NCBI RefSeq assembly: GCF_006968745.1
Contig: NZ_CP030118.1
Span: 5,205,943 to 5,269,942 of the forward strand
Origin: Brasilonema sennae CENA114
GTDB lineage: Bacteria > Cyanobacteriota > Cyanobacteriia > Cyanobacteriales > Nostocaceae
Direction of reading: 5' to 3'
Length of the DNA: 64,000 nucleotides
Part shown: positions 23,820-32,893 of the stretch, piece after piece
Layout of the letters: the number at the start of each line of letters is the position of its first letter
How positions within the stretch are numbered: position 1 is the stretch's first letter
Made by a program: the position numbers and the translations under genes
Notes under the pieces: model-generated
Seen by the model: only the letters and a program-made list of their open reading frames with translations
Told to the model about the DNA's origin: nothing
The model's database searches: none

Positions 23820-25760
23820 ATGCCAGTTGAAACTAATAATAAGAAAAAACGTCAAATCAAACTACCAAAAATACGTCAGTTTGGTGGTAGCTTACTCATT
23901 CTATTGACCCTTCTTTTTCTGCTGAACTTGATTGTTCCTAGCTTTTTTGGTCCTAAATTACCGCAAGTTCCTTATAGCGATTTTATTGCTCAGGTACAAA
24001 CAGGAAAAGTAGAACGGGCGATTGTGGGGGGCGATCGCATTGAGTATGCGATTAAAACCCAAACCCCAGATGGTAAACCTACAGAACAAGTCTTTGCAAC
24101 AACACCAGTGGCGCTCGACTTAGATTTACCTAAAATTCTGCGCGACAATAAGGTAGAGTTTGCCGCACCACTACCAGACCAAAATGGTTGGATTGGCACT
24201 GTTTTAAGCTGGGTTGCACCACCATTAATTTTCATTGCTATTTGGGGCTTTTTCCTCAATCGAGGTGGCGGTGGTCCCGCTGCACTGACAGTAGGTAAAA
24301 GTAAGGCTCGCATCTACTCTGAAGGTAGCACTGGTGTAAAATTTCTGGATGTTGCTGGTGTAGATGAAGCGAAAGTCGAACTGGAAGAGATTGTTGACTT
24401 TCTCAAAAATGCTGAGAAATACACAAACTTAGGAGCGAAGATTCCAAAAGGAGTTTTGCTGGTTGGACCTCCAGGAACGGGTAAAACACTCCTCGCCAAA
24501 GCAATTGCTGGTGAAGCTGCTGTCCCCTTCTTCAGTATCTCTGGTTCTGAATTTATCGAACTGTTTGTTGGTGTTGGTGCTGCACGAGTCCGTGACTTAT
24601 TCGAGCAAGCAAAACAACAAGCGCCTTGTATCGTCTTTATTGATGAATTGGACGCACTGGGTAAATCTCGCGGTAGTGGTTCAATGATGGGTGGTAACGA
24701 TGAACGCGAACAAACCCTCAACCAGTTACTCACCGAAATGGACGGCTTTGATGCCAATACTGGAGTCATCATCATCGCCGCTACCAACCGTCCGGAAATT
24801 CTAGATCAAGCACTGCGTCGTCCTGGTCGTTTTGACCGTCAAGTGGTTGTGGATCGTCCTGACAAAATTGGTCGTGAAGCGATTCTCAAAGTTCATGCCA
24901 GAAATGTCAAATTGGCTGATGATGTGAACTTAGCAACGATCGCCATCAGAACACCTGGGTTTGCTGGTGCAGATTTAGCGAACCTTGTCAACGAAGCTGC
25001 ACTCCTTGCTGCACGCCAAAATCAACAAGCAGTGACGACGGCTGATTTTAACGAAGCCATTGAGCGTGTTGTTGCAGGTTTGGAGAAACGTTCTCGCGTT
25101 CTCAACGAAACCGAGAAAAAGACAGTTGCTTATCACGAAGTTGGTCACGCCATCATCGGCGCTTTGATGCCAGGAGCTGGTAAAGTCGAGAAAATCTCTG
25201 TTGTCCCTCGTGGTGTTGGTGCTTTGGGTTACACCATTCAAATGCCAGAAGAAGACCGCTTTTTGATGATAGAAGACGAAATTCGTGGTCGGATTGCAAC
25301 CCTATTGGGTGGACGTTCTGCAGAAGAAACCGTCTTTGGCAAAGTGTCCACAGGTGCGAGTGACGATATCCAAAAAGCGACTGACCTTGCAGAACGCACC
25401 GTTACCCTCTACGGTATGAGTGATAAACTTGGTCCTGTGGCATTTGAAAAACCTCAACAGCAGTTTCTTGAAGGATATGGTAACCCGCGTCGTTCAATTA
25501 GTCCCGAAGTGGCAAGAGAAATTGACCGCGAGGTGAAGCAAATAGTAGATAATGCTCACCATATTGCCTTGAGTATTTTGCAAGAAAACCGCGACTTACT
25601 GGAGGAGACTGCACAAGAACTGTTGCAGAAGGAAATTCTCGAAGGTCCAAAACTGCGGGAACACCTCAACCAAGCCAAAGCGCCAGATGAATTAGCGCAA
25701 TGGTTGCGGACGGGTAAGTTATCGGAAGATAAGCCCTTGATGCAAAGTTTGTTGGTTTAG
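23820..25760 (+). CDS. ftsH: ATP-dependent zinc metalloprotease FtsH
   Basis: A 646-residue thylakoid or plasma-membrane AAA protease. Two membrane helices (about 22-43 and 127-147) flank the periplasmic/lumenal domain. The AAA module has Walker A GPPGTGKT at 216-223, Walker B IVFIDELDAL at 271-280 and the SRH region ATNRPEILDQALRRPGRFDR. The zinc protease motif HEVGH is at 439-443. Cyanobacterial FtsH complexes degrade damaged D1 during photosystem II repair. GGAGG stands before the ATG. The 3' end of this gene from 25425 onward, with its terminator, occurs again at 30029-30429. Confidence 0.96.
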   Translation: MPVETNNKKKRQIKLPKIRQFGGSLLILLTLLFLLNLIVPSFFGPKLPQVPYSDFIAQVQTGKVERAIVGGDRIEYAIKTQTPDGKPTEQVFATTPVALDLDLPKILRDNKVEFAAPLPDQNGWIGTVLSWVAPPLIFIAIWGFFLNRGGGGPAALTVGKSKARIYSEGSTGVKFLDVAGVDEAKVELEEIVDFLKNAEKYTNLGAKIPKGVLLVGPPGTGKTLLAKAIAGEAAVPFFSISGSEFIELFVGVGAARVRDLFEQAKQQAPCIVFIDELDALGKSRGSGSMMGGNDEREQTLNQLLTEMDGFDANTGVIIIAATNRPEILDQALRRPGRFDRQVVVDRPDKIGREAILKVHARNVKLADDVNLATIAIRTPGFAGADLANLVNEAALLAARQNQQAVTTADFNEAIERVVAGLEKRSRVLNETEKKTVAYHEVGHAIIGALMPGAGKVEKISVVPRGVGALGYTIQMPEEDRFLMIEDEIRGRIATLLGGRSAEETVFGKVSTGASDDIQKATDLAERTVTLYGMSDKLGPVAFEKPQQQFLEGYGNPRRSISPEVAREIDREVKQIVDNAHHIALSILQENRDLLEETAQELLQKEILEGPKLREHLNQAKAPDELAQWLRTGKLSEDKPLMQSLLV

Positions 25761-25829
25761 GGATTTTGGATTGAATCTATATTGATCATTGAAAAGCGAT
25801 CGCTCAAAAGGAAGTGCGATCGCTTTTTT
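25425..25829 (+). repeat. Left copy of the 0.4-kb direct repeat (ftsH 3' end plus terminator)
   Basis: This is the last 112 codons of ftsH, the intergenic bases and the HIP1-containing terminator. It is repeated in the same orientation at 30029-30429, with scattered substitutions and one 4-base deletion in the right copy. Confidence 0.92.
25792..25829 (+). terminator. ftsH terminator built from two HIP1 sites
   Basis: AAAAGCGATCGC and GCGATCGCTTTTTT form an inverted pair around a short loop, followed by T residues. It lies between convergent ftsH and the catalase-related gene. Confidence 0.8.
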
Positions 25830-25858
25830 ATGAACCTATTGTTTTTAAAAACGAAAAT

Positions 25859-27040
25859 TTACACAGTTGGTTCCTGATATTTGACTCCTCGTTTTTCGTG
25901 ACGGTCATCAGCAACAATAGGATAAACAATGCTCCGTAATCGATTGATCGCACCGACAGGACGATGCACTGCTAGACCATTCCCAGGAGAAAAACTGAGA
26001 TTTTCCCCAAAGTCATTTTCTTTGGGAGAATTAACCTTCTGATGCTTAACTGTTAGACGACCAATTGTAAAAAAGGGTGATTCCTCTTCATTCCAAGCAA
26101 TGGTACTATCATCAATGGACATCTCTGGGCTAGTTTGAAATTGGATTTGAAAATCCCAACAATATTCAGCATCAGGCTTTGCTAAAGTTTGAATGATATC
26201 CTCTCGGTAGTAGTTGTCCTCTGAACCTGAGGCTTTGGCACGCTGAAGCTCACTTTCTGATCTGGACTCTAAAGGAAGCTGTTGATGAGGTGGTTGACTC
26301 GAAACCGGAGTAAATGCATATTTAATCACAACTGGATATTCCACAGGAACTCGACCTGGTTGGGATGGATCAAAATCAGATTTGAGTCCCAAAGAATACG
26401 CCGAAGCACTCCAATAACGTTCTATGAGCAAAGTCTTGGGAAACCGTTTGAAACTGGTTTCTAGAAGTGAGATTTCGTAGGGATGCAACTTTTTCCATAA
26501 AAGTATGAACGGTATAAGAAACGGAGACAGCTTTGCTCGATAAACCCCCGTAAAAAAGCTGTGGAAGTCTTTGATAGTTCTAATAAAAAAGAGTTCGGTA
26601 TTGTGGACAATAATATCTTGGGTGTGGAACTCGTGACTTTGTGATAATCGCTCTCCTTCTACCCCTATCACTTTTACGGCCATTGAGCGCGTATCTCCTT
26701 CATAATCATTCTTAACTGAAAACGCACCACTAGCAAATCGTAGCCAAACCGGATATTGTTTGGGTTTTGCAAATAAACCTTGTTTTAGGGAAATGGCTTT
26801 GAGTTGAGCTTCAGTTAATGAGGTGCGTTTGCTCAATTCCTGCTTAATTGCTGCTTCATCAAAGTCAAAGATTTCTAGACTTCCTTGTACAGCAGCGTGG
26901 GTTTTAGAATGGGTGTCTCTCTTTGCAGTTTTTTTCTTCTCACCTCCGTAAAGATTTTCCATGTTCTTTTTGACGAGTTCACGCATGAGATCGCAATATT
27001 TGGCTTCGTCTTTTTCTGGGTATTCGGTAAATAGTTTCAT
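25859..27040 (-). CDS. Catalase-related hemoprotein, probable fatty-acid 10S-hydroperoxide lyase
   Basis: A 393-residue catalase-fold protein, shorter than true catalases (about 480 or more). The distal site is KTHAAVQG with His48 preceded by Thr47; catalases have Val there, while allene oxide synthase-type relatives have Thr. The proximal heme ligand is probably Tyr373 in RSIVYP, with Arg369 four residues before. Between them WLRFASGAFSVKNDYEGDTRSMAVKV and ELFFIRTIKDFHSFF follow the catalase core. It lies downstream of a cyclooxygenase-like dioxygenase, exactly the pairing described in Nostoc punctiforme, where the partner cleaves linoleate 10S-hydroperoxide to 1-octen-3-ol and 10-oxo-8E-decenoic acid. 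Assignment to this activity is by family and context. Confidence 0.85.
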   Translation of the reverse strand: MKLFTEYPEKDEAKYCDLMRELVKKNMENLYGGEKKKTAKRDTHSKTHAAVQGSLEIFDFDEAAIKQELSKRTSLTEAQLKAISLKQGLFAKPKQYPVWLRFASGAFSVKNDYEGDTRSMAVKVIGVEGERLSQSHEFHTQDIIVHNTELFFIRTIKDFHSFFTGVYRAKLSPFLIPFILLWKKLHPYEISLLETSFKRFPKTLLIERYWSASAYSLGLKSDFDPSQPGRVPVEYPVVIKYAFTPVSSQPPHQQLPLESRSESELQRAKASGSEDNYYREDIIQTLAKPDAEYCWDFQIQFQTSPEMSIDDSTIAWNEEESPFFTIGRLTVKHQKVNSPKENDFGENLSFSPGNGLAVHRPVGAINRLRSIVYPIVADDRHEKRGVKYQEPTV

Positions 27041-27228
27041 TTTTCAAAACAGCTTAGTATTTGAACGAAAAATGTAAGAAAATCCCCTCTGTTTTGGTGA
27101 CAGAGTTAAAGGGGTATTGTTAAGAGCGATGGCACTTTGTGCCCGCCAAAGTCGATTACGCGGAGATCGCACAAAGTGCTTGCCTCACATGAGCATCGCA
27201 CTAAAAGCCGATGTGAAATCTTGCAAAT

Positions 27229-28866
27229 TTATTGAAGGTCAAAAGTCACTTTGTACTTCTTGTCTGATGGAGGAACGTTGCGATTCACTAAATCTGAAAC
27301 AGTCTTGGTATTTTGAATAATTTCCCAACCCACAGGAGAAAAAGTGTCTTTATTGAAGATATTGGGTGAGAGTAAAGGATTATTCAGCGCCTCAGAAAAG
27401 GCATCTATTCCAATTAAGCGTGCTACTAAGGGAGGGATAGTTGAATTTTTCCGCACCTCCTCGGCGTAGATTCCCACATAAAACTCAATATTATCAACAT
27501 CACCATATAATTCTTTGAGTTTCTCTTGAGCAAATTCATCGCCAGTAATCTGCTCAAATTTGGTCACTCTGGGGAAACCACACATTTCTCGATAATCGTT
27601 GTAGCTTGCTAATTGTAGCTGTCGTCCTAATCTGATAGAGGGTAACTCTGTTAATTCAACCAGTATATCAGGAGTGTTGAATAAACCAATTCTTGTACCT
27701 GGTTGGGAACAAGTTTCCTCCATTAATGCCCCCAAACCTTTATCAATAAACATCTTATTATTCCAGAGAGATGCAGCAATATGGGTTGGTTTGCCGTCAT
27801 ACTTAAAGGTATCCGGAATTGAACTATGCCAGCGATAAACAAAATCAAACTCAATTGTCATCCAATTGGGACGATACCAACTTTCCTTCGTAAAAGCCGC
27901 AGGATCGGCAAACAACTTAAAGTGATAGGGAGTTATGTGGTTAATAAACTCTTCCATAATGATGTTTAAAATAATCGCCATGAGAATATTTCTCGCGGTT
28001 TGGAAGAGGCGTTCATCATCCCAGTCTGGATAACTGCGTACTAACTCATCACAAAGACGATTATGTTCCCGGATACATAGAGTGTTGAGCATGACATAGC
28101 CAATTTGCACATTTGCTCGTTCTACTCCCATCGCAAACAGATATTGTTTTTTGTCTGGAGGCTGTCTTTTTTCATCATTGACGGGTTCATAAAGACCGTT
28201 AAATTGAGGATCAACTTTACCCTGTGCTGGATCAGCATAGTAAAACAAGGGATATTCTTCTTCTATGCCATCTTGACGTTTGAGTTTTTGAGTTTTGAAT
28301 TTACCTCCTTGAAAGGTTCTTAAAAGATGTGTTTGTTTTCTGGTTAAACCATAAACATTACACAAATCAATTTCATGGTTTGAAGTATTTTTTAATTTAT
28401 GACCCTGGTTGTGATCGATGCGGAGAAAACTATCGGTAAACCACTGCACCCAATAGGGAAACAGCATAGTCGATTTGCTAGAATAAATCGTTTTACCATC
28501 TCTTTTACGAAATAAAATCGCCAAATCTTCGACTTTAGGCAAATTCTTCTGGGAGTTCAACTTTGGATCAGGCGGTAAATGCCGTCCAATATAAGTGCGA
28601 TCATTGAGTGATTCCCAGGAAGTATAAGTATCAGTTTTCTTCTGAATGTTAGTATCAGGAATCTGCTCATCTAGAGTCATCATACTGTAGGGATTAGGAC
28701 GAGTAGGAATTTTGTAGATGAGACTATTGATTAGAGTTTTGTTAACTTTGCGTGCCAGAGATTGATTGCTTTGTACAAATTTCCAAACACCTTTAAAATT
28801 TGTTAAAACGAATGTTTGAATTTTATTGTCTAATCCGTCTTTAGATGTGTCTCTTTTTCCAGCCAT
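27229..28866 (-). CDS. Cyclooxygenase-like heme dioxygenase, probable linoleate 10S-dioxygenase
   Basis: A 545-residue animal-type heme peroxidase. It aligns without gaps to the COX core. YRWH at 344-347 gives the catalytic Tyr344 and proximal heme ligand His347. IREHNRLCDELV, PDWDDERLFQTARNIL, YHFKLFADPA and LYGDVDNIEFYVGIYAEE are all COX-like. On the distal side the COX pair Gln-x3-His becomes Gln141-x3-Asp145 (VQWFTDSF), so the peroxidase half-reaction may be weak. There is no signal peptide or EGF-like domain. The YRWH signature is that of the Nostoc linoleate 10S-dioxygenase, which adds oxygen to linoleate or oleate. AGAGG lies before the ATG. The gene follows the DUF2235 gene by 89 bases and precedes the catalase-related gene by 188. 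Confidence 0.9.
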   Translation of the reverse strand: MAGKRDTSKDGLDNKIQTFVLTNFKGVWKFVQSNQSLARKVNKTLINSLIYKIPTRPNPYSMMTLDEQIPDTNIQKKTDTYTSWESLNDRTYIGRHLPPDPKLNSQKNLPKVEDLAILFRKRDGKTIYSSKSTMLFPYWVQWFTDSFLRIDHNQGHKLKNTSNHEIDLCNVYGLTRKQTHLLRTFQGGKFKTQKLKRQDGIEEEYPLFYYADPAQGKVDPQFNGLYEPVNDEKRQPPDKKQYLFAMGVERANVQIGYVMLNTLCIREHNRLCDELVRSYPDWDDERLFQTARNILMAIILNIIMEEFINHITPYHFKLFADPAAFTKESWYRPNWMTIEFDFVYRWHSSIPDTFKYDGKPTHIAASLWNNKMFIDKGLGALMEETCSQPGTRIGLFNTPDILVELTELPSIRLGRQLQLASYNDYREMCGFPRVTKFEQITGDEFAQEKLKELYGDVDNIEFYVGIYAEEVRKNSTIPPLVARLIGIDAFSEALNNPLLSPNIFNKDTFSPVGWEIIQNTKTVSDLVNRNVPPSDKKYKVTFDLQ

Positions 28867-28955
28867 AATTGTTTTTTCCTCTCTTTTTTCACATGATGTA
28901 TTGAATGGACTGATTCAATCTAGAATCCCCCGCTATTGCTAAAAGGGAGTTAATG

Positions 28956-29978
28956 TCAAGAACTCACATCATTCAGTTTGTCGAGAATTTTTTGGAGATT
29001 CTTGGGTCGATAGTCCTGGCGACTTTTCAAACGGTTAACCGTGCTTTCATGAAGATCTTCAATAACATCGCCGATTTCACGCAACTTGATTCCTGCCAAT
29101 TTAAAGAATCCAGCATCGTTTTTAAAGTCACATTCATAATCCGGGTTAATGCCTGTGGGAATCACACTTGGATCTAAGTCAAGCCCCAATCCTAGGTTAC
29201 CGATGGAGTCAATCATCCACTGTAGGGCAGCATCTGATAACCCCCTGTATTCTTCGGTTCCACCGCCAACGCAACCATGCGCACCTGGAAACCACTTTTG
29301 AATCACTCGCTGGTTTTCGGCGTCAGGATTCTTTTTCATGGGAGTTACATCAAAGACTTCGCGCATTTCGTCGATCGCCATAGCGTGCAATGCATTCTGA
29401 ACATCTTTGTTTAAAGTCGTGTCATGGAATCTATACCGCTTATTCAGCTGCTCGTTCAACTGTTTGAAGGCGGGTATTCCAGGAATACCAAGGGCACCGA
29501 CGGTGTCAAAACAACCGAGTAAGGTGATCGGCACGCTCTCTCCGTAAGTTTTACGGTATTCTTTTGCTTCCTGATCCTTAGGTTTAACACCCCGACTACG
29601 ATAAAGCTCGTAAGCTTCATGTGTTTTGGTGACATGGGGTCGGCTTAGAAGACCAGAGCAATAGATCATCCCCACTAGACTCCTAACTGTGTAAGCACCA
29701 CGACTGAAGCCGAACAGATAGATTTCGTCACCCTTAACATAGTTGAGGCTAAGAAATCGGTAGCCATCTTCAATATTTGCATCGATTCCTAGTCCCATAG
29801 CTCCGCCTAAAACCTTTTGACTCTCGGTTCCAATGCCTGCGTCATAAAATATGACTTGTGGAACCCCATCATTGGCGATCGGTTTCACGGACTGAGCCAG
29901 TTTAACTATATTGCTTGGGTAAGGATTTGTTAACTGTTGCCAGGTTCCATCACAACAAACTACAAGACGTTTCTTCAT
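28956..29978 (-). CDS. DUF2235 alpha/beta hydrolase (Tle1-like phospholipase domain)
   Basis: A 340-residue hydrolase of the DUF2235 family, related to type VI secretion phospholipase effectors of the Tle1 group. It opens with RLVVCCDGTWQQ, followed by NIVKLAQ and VIFYDAGIGTES. The nucleophile elbow is GFSRGAYTVR with Ser92. A later CFDTVGALGIPG and the segment WFPGAHGCVGGG provide the likely Asp and His. There is no signal peptide and no T6SS gene nearby, so it is probably cytoplasmic and not an effector. As first gene of the run, it could release linoleate from lipids for the dioxygenase downstream; that link is inference. Confidence 0.85.
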   Translation of the reverse strand: MKKRLVVCCDGTWQQLTNPYPSNIVKLAQSVKPIANDGVPQVIFYDAGIGTESQKVLGGAMGLGIDANIEDGYRFLSLNYVKGDEIYLFGFSRGAYTVRSLVGMIYCSGLLSRPHVTKTHEAYELYRSRGVKPKDQEAKEYRKTYGESVPITLLGCFDTVGALGIPGIPAFKQLNEQLNKRYRFHDTTLNKDVQNALHAMAIDEMREVFDVTPMKKNPDAENQRVIQKWFPGAHGCVGGGTEEYRGLSDAALQWMIDSIGNLGLGLDLDPSVIPTGINPDYECDFKNDAGFFKLAGIKLREIGDVIEDLHESTVNRLKSRQDYRPKNLQKILDKLNDVSS

Positions 29979-30028
29979 AGTTCTATTTCAAAACCTTTGA
30001 GTAATTAGAACAACATTATTTTATACCA

Positions 30029-30360
30029 AAACTTGATCCTGTGGCATTTGAAAAACCTCAACAGCAGTTTCTTGAAGGATATGGTAACCTGCGTCGTTCA
30101 ATTAGTCCGCAAGTCGCCAAAGAAATTGACTGCGAGGTGAAGCAGATAGTAGATAATGCTCACCATATTGCCTTATTTTGCAAGAAAACCGCGACTTACT
30201 GGAGGAGACTGCACAGGATCTGTTGCAGAAGGAAATTCTGGAAGGCGCACAACTGTGGGAACGCTTCAACCAAGCCAAAGCACCCGCTGAACTAGCGCAA
30301 TGGTTGCGGACGGGTAAGTTATCAGAAGATAAGCCCTTGATGCAAAGTTTGTTGGTTTAG
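30029..30360 (+). pseudogene. Truncated second copy of the ftsH 3' end
   Basis: The sequence corresponds to codons from about residue 536 of FtsH to the stop, but there is no 5' part, no promoter and no start. Relative to ftsH it has scattered substitutions and lacks four bases (GAGT) after CATATTGCCTT, which shifts the frame. The final 60 codons read again in the FtsH frame (QENRDLLEETAQDLLQKEIL to QSLLV). It is non-functional DNA marking the far edge of the oxylipin block. Confidence 0.9.
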
Positions 30361-30429
30361 GGATTTTGGATTGAATCTATATTGATTATTGAAAAGCGAT
30401 CGCTCTAAGGTGTGGCGATCGCTTTTTTT
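30029..30429 (+). repeat. Right copy of the 0.4-kb direct repeat
   Basis: Matches 25425-25829 in the same orientation, including the sequence after the stop codon and the HIP1 hairpin terminator (two GCGATCGC sites, 30396-30429). Confidence 0.92.
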
Positions 30430-30577
30430 CGCCTAAATTTTTTCACCTGCAACTGACCTCAAATCACAGTTAAGTAACTACAAATGTCTTCAACTGGTTG
30501 ATTTATATAAAGTTAGTAATAGTTGATTGCCCAATAGCCCATTACGGCATTGTGCTTTGTTGCAGTCGCAATATTCG

Positions 30578-30802
30578 TTAAACTTTTGTTTGTTTGACTT
30601 CTTCCTGTTCTACTTGTTGAGTAGTTGGTTCTGCATCGGTCGGTCTTTGGACAACAACCCCTAGCAAAACAGTAGCAATACCACCAACGCTACCGCCAAC
30701 TTTCTGATCAATAACCCCTTGGGTAGTGAGGACAGTGGAAACACCTGCAACAACACCCAGGAAAGTTCCAAGTAAATCAAGTTGCTTTTTGTTGAGTTTC
30801 AT
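30578..30802 (-). CDS. Small membrane protein, function unknown
   Basis: A 74-residue protein with two glycine-rich hydrophobic segments, LDLLGTFLGVVAGVSTVL and GGSVGGIATVLLGVVVQ, and a charged C-terminus (QQVEQEEVKQTKV). The layout resembles small holin-like proteins, but no phage genes are nearby and no family is asserted. It starts MKLNKKQLDLL on the minus strand. Its composition makes it a likely real gene. Confidence 0.65.
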   Translation of the reverse strand: MKLNKKQLDLLGTFLGVVAGVSTVLTTQGVIDQKVGGSVGGIATVLLGVVVQRPTDAEPTTQQVEQEEVKQTKV

Positions 30803-31132
30803 AGTGGATAATCAAAGTTAATGAGAGTTTACTGAAAAAAAGAGATATCAAGTTAATAGCTGAGATAAAACCCATCTATTAAGTTGAGCCAAAGGTTTAG
30901 CTTGTTTGTGTTCCTTCTGATTGTTAATAGTGGAGAGTGAGACTAACTTATGCACAAAGGGGATAGAAACCGGTCGGATGGTGCCACTAGAAGTTATATT
31001 TTTCTCTTTTGAAAGAACGAAGACCATACCTTTTAGAGTTCCCTACAGACAATAAAAAATGTGAAAACTCGCGCAAAGACACAAAGGCACAAAGAATTTT
31101 TTGGTGTCCTTTGCGTCTTTATGGTTGTTTTC
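30803..31132. other. Intergenic region, no gene seen
   Basis: About 330 bases between two minus-strand genes. A frequently repeated phrase of cyanobacterial gaps (CGCAAAGACACAAAGGCACA) occurs near 31072. No terminator with a clean T-run, RNA gene or open frame is evident. Confidence 0.5.
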
Positions 31133-32893
31133 TTAACTTCGCTGCCAAATTTTAATCGTCTTATCTAAACTCCCACTCACTAATAGTTCTCCTGAAGCAG
31201 TAAAAGCTAATGCCGTAACTGTATGTGTGTGACCTGTAAATGTACCCAGCAGTTCTCCCGTTTCTAGGTGCCACAACTTAATCGTTTTATCTGCACTGCC
31301 ACTGGCAATAATTTGTCCATCAGGACTCAACGCAATAGCGTATACTCCGTCCCTGTGTCCGTTGAGGGTGTGAAGTAATTCCCCATTTTCTAAGTGCCAA
31401 ATTTTAATCGTTTTATCTCGACTACCACTGACTAAAATTTTGCCATCCATAGTGACAGCCAAGGAACGAATAATATGGGAATGACCTGTAAACGAGTGCA
31501 ATAACTCAGGAGCGAAAGGTATCTGACTTTCCTGTTGGCAGATACGCCAGACTTTAATTTTGCGGTAACTCCCTGTAATCAGAGTTTGTCCATCAGGACT
31601 CAACGCTAGTGAATGGGCTGCTGTATCTTCTAGAGATAAGGCAGTAGCAACCTGACGCTGCATCAAGTCCCAAAACATAATTGTTCTATCATCGCCCCCA
31701 GTTGCTAACATTCGTCCATCTGGAGTAAAGGCAACACACCGCACCATTCCATTATGCTTGTGCAAAATATCAATCAAGTCTTGTGCCCCTACGTGCCAAA
31801 GTTTAATTGTGGAGTCTGCACCAGCACTGACTAATGTCTGCCCATCTGGACTGAAAGCCAGCGAATTCACTTCATCAACTAACCCAGAAAAAATCCAAGG
31901 ATGTTCTGATAATGTCCCTACTAACTCACCTTTGGTCAAATCCCATAGCTTTGTCTCCCCACGACTACCACTTGCCACAAGAGGAGATGTGTTCCCATTG
32001 TTACCCCTGTGACTGAAAGCTAGGCAATTAATTCCCCTGGTATGTCCTTTTAAGGTCTGCCAGCATTCCCATTCACCTACTATTGTCTTGAGTGGATGGT
32101 CTGATGGTAAAGTCTGAATTGTTTCTGTGATCACAATTTCATTCAAGACTCGTAGCTTATCTTTTTGAGTACTCAGTGATTCTAAATACCAACTCAGCCC
32201 TCCCGCGTACAACAACTGACTTGGGGTAATGTGTAGTTTTGGCTCACTAAATTCAATTTGATTTGTGGGTAAAAAACCTGCTACGATCACTTGCTTTTCA
32301 TAACCTCTTTGACCAGTAAATGGGTAAAACAAACATAGAAAAATTAAGACTTGATGATTTTTTAAATCTTCTTGTGTGATCGACCATCTAACTTTGTCTT
32401 TTTTGATACTGTTAAAACTTTCTCCATCAGCAGCATAAACCTGAAGACTGACTTTGGGATTTAAGCTAAGCACGTAGGGAAATTTGCTTTCACCACGTAA
32501 ATTTCCCTCATCATCTAGAACTATATTGTTCAAGCTATCTTGTGCCACTTTTTTCACCTGCTTGCCTAGGCGATCGCCCATGACTCGGTCAACAATTTGC
32601 TCTCGCAAAAGATAATCTTCCGCTTGGTGCTGGAAGTATCTTGGAAAGGGAATTGCCCAGTCAGGAGAATCAGGATATTCAGGCGGTGTCGGAGGGGGAT
32701 TTTTGGCGATAATTTCTGCTTGTTTGCAAGCAATCTCCAGCAGTTTTGCCAATGATTCGCCCCAAAATGCCATAATTTCGCTATGGCAACCTTTGACTTG
32801 ACTTTCCAGCAAAAAAAGATCGTAAGTCTTAGGTTTTTTGATTCGTTGAAGGAAATCAGCTTGTTGAGCCTTTAGTAAGCTAATCCAATCCAT
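31133..32893 (-). CDS. WD40 repeat protein with unique N-terminal domain
   Basis: A 586-residue protein starting at 32893 (MDWISLLKAQQ); an ATG two codons earlier is equally possible. The first 270 or so residues are a domain I do not recognise, beginning with a helical segment (KTYDLFLLESQVKGCHSEIMAFW). The rest is seven WD40 blades, enough for one closed propeller, each with the SPDG and DKTIKLW pattern (for example LVSGSRDKTIKIWH). No kinase, CHAT or NTPase domain is fused. It is probably a cytoplasmic scaffold; the partner is unknown. Confidence 0.88.
   Translation of the reverse strand: MDWISLLKAQQADFLQRIKKPKTYDLFLLESQVKGCHSEIMAFWGESLAKLLEIACKQAEIIAKNPPPTPPEYPDSPDWAIPFPRYFQHQAEDYLLREQIVDRVMGDRLGKQVKKVAQDSLNNIVLDDEGNLRGESKFPYVLSLNPKVSLQVYAADGESFNSIKKDKVRWSITQEDLKNHQVLIFLCLFYPFTGQRGYEKQVIVAGFLPTNQIEFSEPKLHITPSQLLYAGGLSWYLESLSTQKDKLRVLNEIVITETIQTLPSDHPLKTIVGEWECWQTLKGHTRGINCLAFSHRGNNGNTSPLVASGSRGETKLWDLTKGELVGTLSEHPWIFSGLVDEVNSLAFSPDGQTLVSAGADSTIKLWHVGAQDLIDILHKHNGMVRCVAFTPDGRMLATGGDDRTIMFWDLMQRQVATALSLEDTAAHSLALSPDGQTLITGSYRKIKVWRICQQESQIPFAPELLHSFTGHSHIIRSLAVTMDGKILVSGSRDKTIKIWHLENGELLHTLNGHRDGVYAIALSPDGQIIASGSADKTIKLWHLETGELLGTFTGHTHTVTALAFTASGELLVSGSLDKTIKIWQRS

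Noticed and set aside
25859..27040. True catalase
   Set aside because: The protein is short, has Thr rather than Val before the distal His, and is paired with a fatty-acid dioxygenase, all pointing to a catalase-related hydroperoxide enzyme.
28956..29978. DUF2235 protein as a type VI secretion effector
   Set aside because: No VgrG, PAAR, Hcp or immunity gene is nearby, and the gene lies in front of fatty-acid oxygenating enzymes, so a metabolic role is more likely.
30041..30295. 84-codon open frame beginning with FtsH-like residues
   Set aside because: It is the frameshifted remnant of the ftsH 3' end, without its own start region; annotated as pseudogene instead.
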